Shown in pieces: positions 5,406 to 8,521 of a DNA stretch of 8,521 bases (position 1 is the stretch's first letter; the number at the start of each line of letters is the position of its first letter). Source of the stretch: an uncultured Eubacteriales bacterium (GTDB lineage Bacteria; Bacillota; Clostridia; Oscillospirales; CAG-272). Both the position numbers and the translations under genes were made by a program. The notes below the pieces were generated by a model, which worked only from the letters and a program-made list of their open reading frames with translations, was not told the origin of the DNA and did no database searches. The stretch is taken from assembly GCA_934503195.1 (NCBI GenBank), contig CAKSVM010000115.1, forward strand, positions 1-8,521. The letters run 5' to 3'.

Positions 5406-7631
5406 ATGAATAAACACGCCATATCACTGATTCTCGCAATTTTTATGCTGATCACCCTCGTCTCCTGCGGCGGGGAAAAAGAGCCTCCGGAAACGAAATC
5501 TGACTTCTGGCGCGCCGAGGAAATCGAACTTCCAAGGCTGCACAAGTTCTCAAGAGGCGACATCTTCACGTCCGACGGGGACTTCTTGATCGCCGGACAC
5601 TTCGGTCTTGACCCCGATCACCCCGAGATAGAGTCGCATGACGTCCTGCTGAGAGTCGACGCGAAGACCGGGGAATCGACGCTCGAAACTCCCGAAAGCT
5701 TCGGAGACACACTCGAAAGAGCTACTCTGTCGGACGGCAGTCTCTGCGTCGTCGCCGGGAAACTGACTGACGATCAATATGAGGACCTGAAACTCACGCG
5801 CACCGACAAGAACGGCAAGGTTCTCGCGGAATACGACATAGACGAACTCTTCGGAGTCGACACCTCAAAGCTCCGTTTTGACATCGCGATGGGCAGCGGA
5901 GGCTTCTGCGTCCGTCTCATGGAAACCGCGGGCGACGCTTTATATGTCGTCTCGAACATCGGGGCGGTAAGGATAGGCGAAACAATCTCGCGCATCGACT
6001 CAAAGCGGACGATAATCAGCGCGTCGCTTGACAGCGCGACAGGCGAGCTGGTCGTTTTCACCGAAGGGAACGACGGGATACTCACGGCCGATTTCGCCTC
6101 GGGAAGCTTTGAAAAGCTTACGATCCCGGATGAGTTCAAGGGGACAACCATTTATCCGTTCGCCTTCGGGGATTCGCTTTTCGGCGGAGTCGCTTCGGGC
6201 AGAATCTACGCGTTTGACCGTGACGGGGACAAGCTTTCGGCAAAACCGGTCTTTGACCTTGCCGATGCTGGAATCGCGGGATATGCCGAAGGCGCGGCGT
6301 CGATTAAGACCGACGAGGGAACGATCTTCTGCCTTGCAATCCACAACGAAATGGAAAACGAGACGAAATACTTCCGCATGATTCCGTCCGAAGCGAAGGA
6401 AAAGCAGGTGCTGAAGCTCGCCTTTGTCGGACGGGTAAACCCGAGCGAGTACTACGCGATAGCCGAGTTCAACCGGACGCACGACGATGTGAGAATCGAC
6501 GCGGTCTACTACAACGAGACGATCACCAGCGACGGTATGACTGATCGCAACGCCGCGGTTGAGAAATTCGAGCGCGACATGGTCGCGGGAAATCTCCCTG
6601 ACATAGTTCTGCTGCCGGGCAGTGCCGACGCGGCCGGATACGCCGGAAAGGGACTTTTCAGGAATCTCTACGATTTCATGGACGATTCGTTCAGAAGCGA
6701 TCTTTCGCCGTTCGTAAAGGAATTCGAGACCGATTTCAAGTCGGAGAGGGGGCTCTATTTCCTGCCGCTGAACAACAGGATATCGACGCTTGTCGGCAGA
6801 GCCTCGGAGTTCCCTGACGGTCTTTCGCTCGATATCTTCCTCGACAGGCTCGAAAACCCGAAGGATGGTCAGAATCTCCGTGCGATGTTCTTCTCGAACA
6901 TTGTCTACGAGTCGATTGACTGCTTCGTCGACCCGGTGAGCGGCAAGACGAATTTTGACAGCGATCTCTTTCGGAGACTTGCTGACAACTACAAAAAGTA
7001 CGGAAACAAGCGCATTGAGGGCGGCTCCTCCAAGGATATCGGGGACGGAAAGCTTTTACTCGCCTCGACTCAGCTGACGCTCCAGAATCTGGTTATGCTG
7101 AAGGTGCAGGACGGAATTGACGACCTGAAGATTCTCGGCTACCCGGGCGGCGCGCCTGAGATTGACCCGGGACGTTATCTCGGAATCACGAAGGACTGCA
7201 AAAACACCGACGCCGCGGCCGACTATCTCAGAATCCGCACGTCGGAAAGATATCTTCTGAAAAATCAGGATCCGTATCTCACAAAGAGCGGATTCGAGAG
7301 CTATCTTGAAAGCCAGAGCAGATTCTACTATTTCTCGGCGACCGGGTCGAATTATCTCAGCTCAAAGGACGCGCTGACCGGGAAATATTATGATTCGCTT
7401 GAAAAGCAGCTCGGCGCGAACTTCCTTGAATACGAGCTTGATGACGACCTTATAAAAACGCTCAGAGACACGCTTGAAATCGCGAAGCCGAAGAACCCGA
7501 TCAGTCAGAAGATCGCCGACATCGCGGTCGAGGAGCTTGACACCTTACGTTCGAGAAGCTCGCGGACAGTCGAGGAAACGATAAAGATAATCGGGGACCG
7601 CGCGGCAAATCTCATAAACGAAAAGAAATAA
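5406..7631 (+). CDS. Lipoprotein with beta-propeller-like N-terminal domain and ABC-type extracellular solute-binding domain
   Basis: A 741-residue exported lipoprotein. Residues 1-20 are a signal peptide (MNKH, then ISLILAIFMLITLVS) and LVSC at 18-21 is the lipobox, so Cys21 should be lipidated and anchor the protein outside the membrane. Residues about 40-330 consist of short beta-type repeats such as DGDFLIAG, DGSLCVVAG, TGELVVFTEG and SGRIYAFDRDG, consistent with a beta-propeller. From about 333 (KQVLKLAFVGR..YYAIAEFNRTH..VRIDAVYYNE) a family-1 solute-binding fold follows, with LPDIVLLPGSADAAGYAGKGLFRNLYDFMDD (398-428) as its most typical block, and ending with a helical VEETIKIIGDRAANLINEK. 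Family members feed sugars or oligosaccharides to ABC importers, but no permease or ATPase is encoded here. AAGGGG (5393-5398) is seven bases before ATG 5406. It lies 27 bases after the GDPD gene, so it is probably in the same operon. Confidence 0.85.
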   Translation: MNKHAISLILAIFMLITLVSCGGEKEPPETKSDFWRAEEIELPRLHKFSRGDIFTSDGDFLIAGHFGLDPDHPEIESHDVLLRVDAKTGESTLETPESFGDTLERATLSDGSLCVVAGKLTDDQYEDLKLTRTDKNGKVLAEYDIDELFGVDTSKLRFDIAMGSGGFCVRLMETAGDALYVVSNIGAVRIGETISRIDSKRTIISASLDSATGELVVFTEGNDGILTADFASGSFEKLTIPDEFKGTTIYPFAFGDSLFGGVASGRIYAFDRDGDKLSAKPVFDLADAGIAGYAEGAASIKTDEGTIFCLAIHNEMENETKYFRMIPSEAKEKQVLKLAFVGRVNPSEYYAIAEFNRTHDDVRIDAVYYNETITSDGMTDRNAAVEKFERDMVAGNLPDIVLLPGSADAAGYAGKGLFRNLYDFMDDSFRSDLSPFVKEFETDFKSERGLYFLPLNNRISTLVGRASEFPDGLSLDIFLDRLENPKDGQNLRAMFFSNIVYESIDCFVDPVSGKTNFDSDLFRRLADNYKKYGNKRIEGGSSKDIGDGKLLLASTQLTLQNLVMLKVQDGIDDLKILGYPGGAPEIDPGRYLGITKDCKNTDAAADYLRIRTSERYLLKNQDPYLTKSGFESYLESQSRFYYFSATGSNYLSSKDALTGKYYDSLEKQLGANFLEYELDDDLIKTLRDTLEIAKPKNPISQKIADIAVEELDTLRSRSSRTVEETIKIIGDRAANLINEKK

Positions 7632-7638
7632 AAAATCC

Positions 7639-7661
7639 GGCGGGGATCATAAGTCCCCGCC
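7639..7661 (+). terminator. Hairpin terminator after the lipoprotein gene
   Basis: A perfect 8-bp stem GGCGGGGA (7639-7646) with TCCCCGCC (7654-7661) and a 7-base loop begins seven bases after the TAA at 7631. It is preceded by an A run and followed by TTTCGT. The T tract is short, so some read-through into the next gene is plausible. Confidence 0.7.
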
Positions 7662-7669
7662 TTTCGTCA

Positions 7670-7675
7670 TATAAT
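7670..7675 (+). promoter_or_regulatory. Isolated TATAAT, possible -10 box for the C26 peptidase gene
   Basis: A perfect TATAAT lies 30 bases before ATG 7706. The expected -35 position falls inside the loop of the preceding terminator and shows only a poor match (TCATAA at 17-bp spacing). It may be a weak or activator-dependent promoter, or the gene may rely on read-through past the hairpin at 7639-7661. Confidence 0.35.
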
Positions 7676-7705
7676 GGCCGCGGATAATCCGGGAGGTTTT
7701 ACTGT

Positions 7706-8377
7706 ATGAATAAACCAGTAATCGGCATAACGAGCGGCGAGACGCTGAGTGAAAGGTATATTGAGGCGGTCAGACGCGCCGGGGGAAGTCCGGTGATTCT
7801 GAAAAAGGACGGCGAGCCGGAAAAGGCGGTTGAAGGCTGCGGAGGAATAATTTTAAGCGGCGGGGGCGACATTCTGCCGGAGCTTTTCGGAGTGAGGGAC
7901 TACGACCCGACGCTTATCCGCGGAACTGACATAAAACGCGACGAATTTGAGCTGAGACTCGCGAAGCTCGCGTATGAGTCGAAAACCCCGACGCTCGGAA
8001 TCTGCCGGGGGATACAGGTGATGAACGCGGCTCTGGGCGGGACTCTGATTTTCGATCTTCCCGGACACTCGCAAAAAAGCGCGCGGGACATTCCGACCCA
8101 CGACGTGATTGCCGCCGGAGCGACGCTCCTCGCGGCGATTCTGGGGACAAAGCCGGGTGAAAGACTCGCGGTCAACAGCTTCCATCATCAGGCGGTGGGG
8201 AGGATTCCGGAGAGACTGCGGCTCTCGGCGGCGTCGGCGGACGGGGTGATCGAGGGGATCGAGGCCAAAGATCCTGACAGATTCTTTGTCGGCGTGCAGT
8301 GGCATCCCGAGTGTCTTTGTGACATGGCTTCCGGAAGGCTCTTCTCCGCGCTCGTGAAGGCGGCGGTTTCACGGTGA
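7706..8377 (+). CDS. Class I glutamine amidotransferase-like hydrolase, peptidase C26 / gamma-glutamyl-GABA hydrolase family
   Basis: A 223-residue cytoplasmic protein of the PuuD-like C26 family, which hydrolyses gamma-glutamyl amide bonds such as in gamma-glutamyl-GABA. The start MNKPVIGIT, the oxyanion segment GGIILSGGGDILP (46-58), the nucleophile elbow LGICRGIQVMN with Cys100, NSFHHQAV (157-164) and VQWHPE with His200 and Glu202 give a complete Cys-His-Glu triad. It is about 30 residues shorter than Escherichia coli PuuD; the shortening is mainly near the N-terminus, between the first strand and the SGGGD motif. ATG 7706 follows GGGAGG (7691-7696) by nine bases. It is separated from the upstream operon by a hairpin and followed by a strong terminator, so it may be monocistronic. 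No polyamine or GABA genes are in view, so the substrate remains open. Confidence 0.88.
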   Translation: MNKPVIGITSGETLSERYIEAVRRAGGSPVILKKDGEPEKAVEGCGGIILSGGGDILPELFGVRDYDPTLIRGTDIKRDEFELRLAKLAYESKTPTLGICRGIQVMNAALGGTLIFDLPGHSQKSARDIPTHDVIAAGATLLAAILGTKPGERLAVNSFHHQAVGRIPERLRLSAASADGVIEGIEAKDPDRFFVGVQWHPECLCDMASGRLFSALVKAAVSR

Positions 8378-8384
8378 GTAAAGC

Positions 8385-8410
8385 GTCCCCGGCGCGTTCG
8401 CGCCGGGGAC
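8385..8410. terminator. Strong hairpin between convergent genes, probable bidirectional terminator
   Basis: A perfect 11-bp stem (8385-8395 with 8400-8410) with a four-base GTTC loop stands seven bases after the TGA of the C26 peptidase gene. On the plus strand it is followed by TTGTCTT and, further on, a run of T residues at 8429-8435. It also lies 36 bases past the stop of the convergent AraC-type gene, so it can serve both. Confidence 0.8.
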
Positions 8411-8446
8411 TTGTCTTCCGATTGTTCGTTTTTTTCGCCGTGAATG

Positions 8447-8521
8447 TCAGATCGGGCGGTTTCTCCGGTATTTCTGCGGCGTCTCGCCGTACTTCTCCTT
8501 GAATCTCCGTGAAAAGTAGAA
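8447..8521 (-). CDS. AraC-family transcriptional regulator, C-terminal fragment (cut by window edge)
   Basis: Reading the minus strand from the right edge gives 24 codons and a TGA at 8449-8447. The residues begin FYFSRRFKEKYGETPQKYRR and end NRPI. The pattern F-(S)RRFK-KYG-TP--YR is the hallmark of the second helix-turn-helix at the end of AraC/XylS regulators. Only the last part of that domain lies in the window; the effector domain and start are outside to the right. The gene converges on the C26 peptidase gene. The family call is firm, its target and ligand are unknown. Confidence 0.85.
   Translation of the reverse strand, partial: FYFSRRFKEKYGETPQKYRRNRPI

Noticed and set aside
6000..6482. 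160-codon minus-strand frame inside the lipoprotein gene
   Set aside because: No recognisable domain or ribosome binding site; the plus-strand lipoprotein frame is continuous and well supported.

Overview
The window looks like a chromosomal segment from a GC-rich, Gram-positive, probably uncultured Clostridia-type bacterium. The grounds are strong AGGAGG/AAGGAG ribosome binding sites at nearly every gene, near-consensus sigma-A promoters in AT-rich gaps, a Gram-positive style lipoprotein, and compact GC-rich genes of clostridial flavour. The taxonomic guess is inference. I see no rRNA, tRNA, CRISPR array or transposase.

Layout. Positions 1-217 are non-coding and packed with perfect or near-perfect hairpins, most with TTC apex loops. 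Next comes a minus-strand operon reading 3132 to 218. Its first gene fuses a MerR-type DNA-binding domain to an FGGY sugar kinase resembling sedoheptulokinase. The fusion overlaps, by ATGA, a GH32-like (clan GH-J) glycosidase gene. The promoter of this operon has the hallmark MerR architecture: TTGACC and TATAAT separated by 19 bp, with a 21-bp dyad filling the spacer. Upstream on the same strand is a small two-TM membrane protein (3510-3241) with its own consensus promoter. That promoter lies back to back with a plus-strand promoter driving an apparent three-gene operon: an SGNH/GDSL esterase (3651-4625), a glycerophosphodiester phosphodiesterase-like protein (4638-5378) and a large lipoprotein that joins a probable beta-propeller to an ABC-type solute-binding domain (5406-7631). 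A hairpin terminator follows. A class I glutamine-amidotransferase-like PuuD/C26 peptidase (7706-8377) comes next, then a strong hairpin terminator, and finally the C-terminal 24 residues of a convergent AraC-family regulator running off the right edge (8521-8447).

How the genes work together. The left operon reads as a self-contained sugar-use module: the glycosidase releases a (keto)sugar, the kinase domain binds and phosphorylates it, and the attached MerR domain can couple that event to transcription of its own operon through the dyad in the long spacer. This would be a MerR/FGGY counterpart to the well-known ROK family, where a helix-turn-helix is joined to a sugar-kinase fold, and it is the most interesting item here. 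The right operon combines an intracellular deacylase, a phosphodiesterase and a surface sugar/solute-binding lipoprotein. No transporter permease is present in the window, so its substrate cannot be named.
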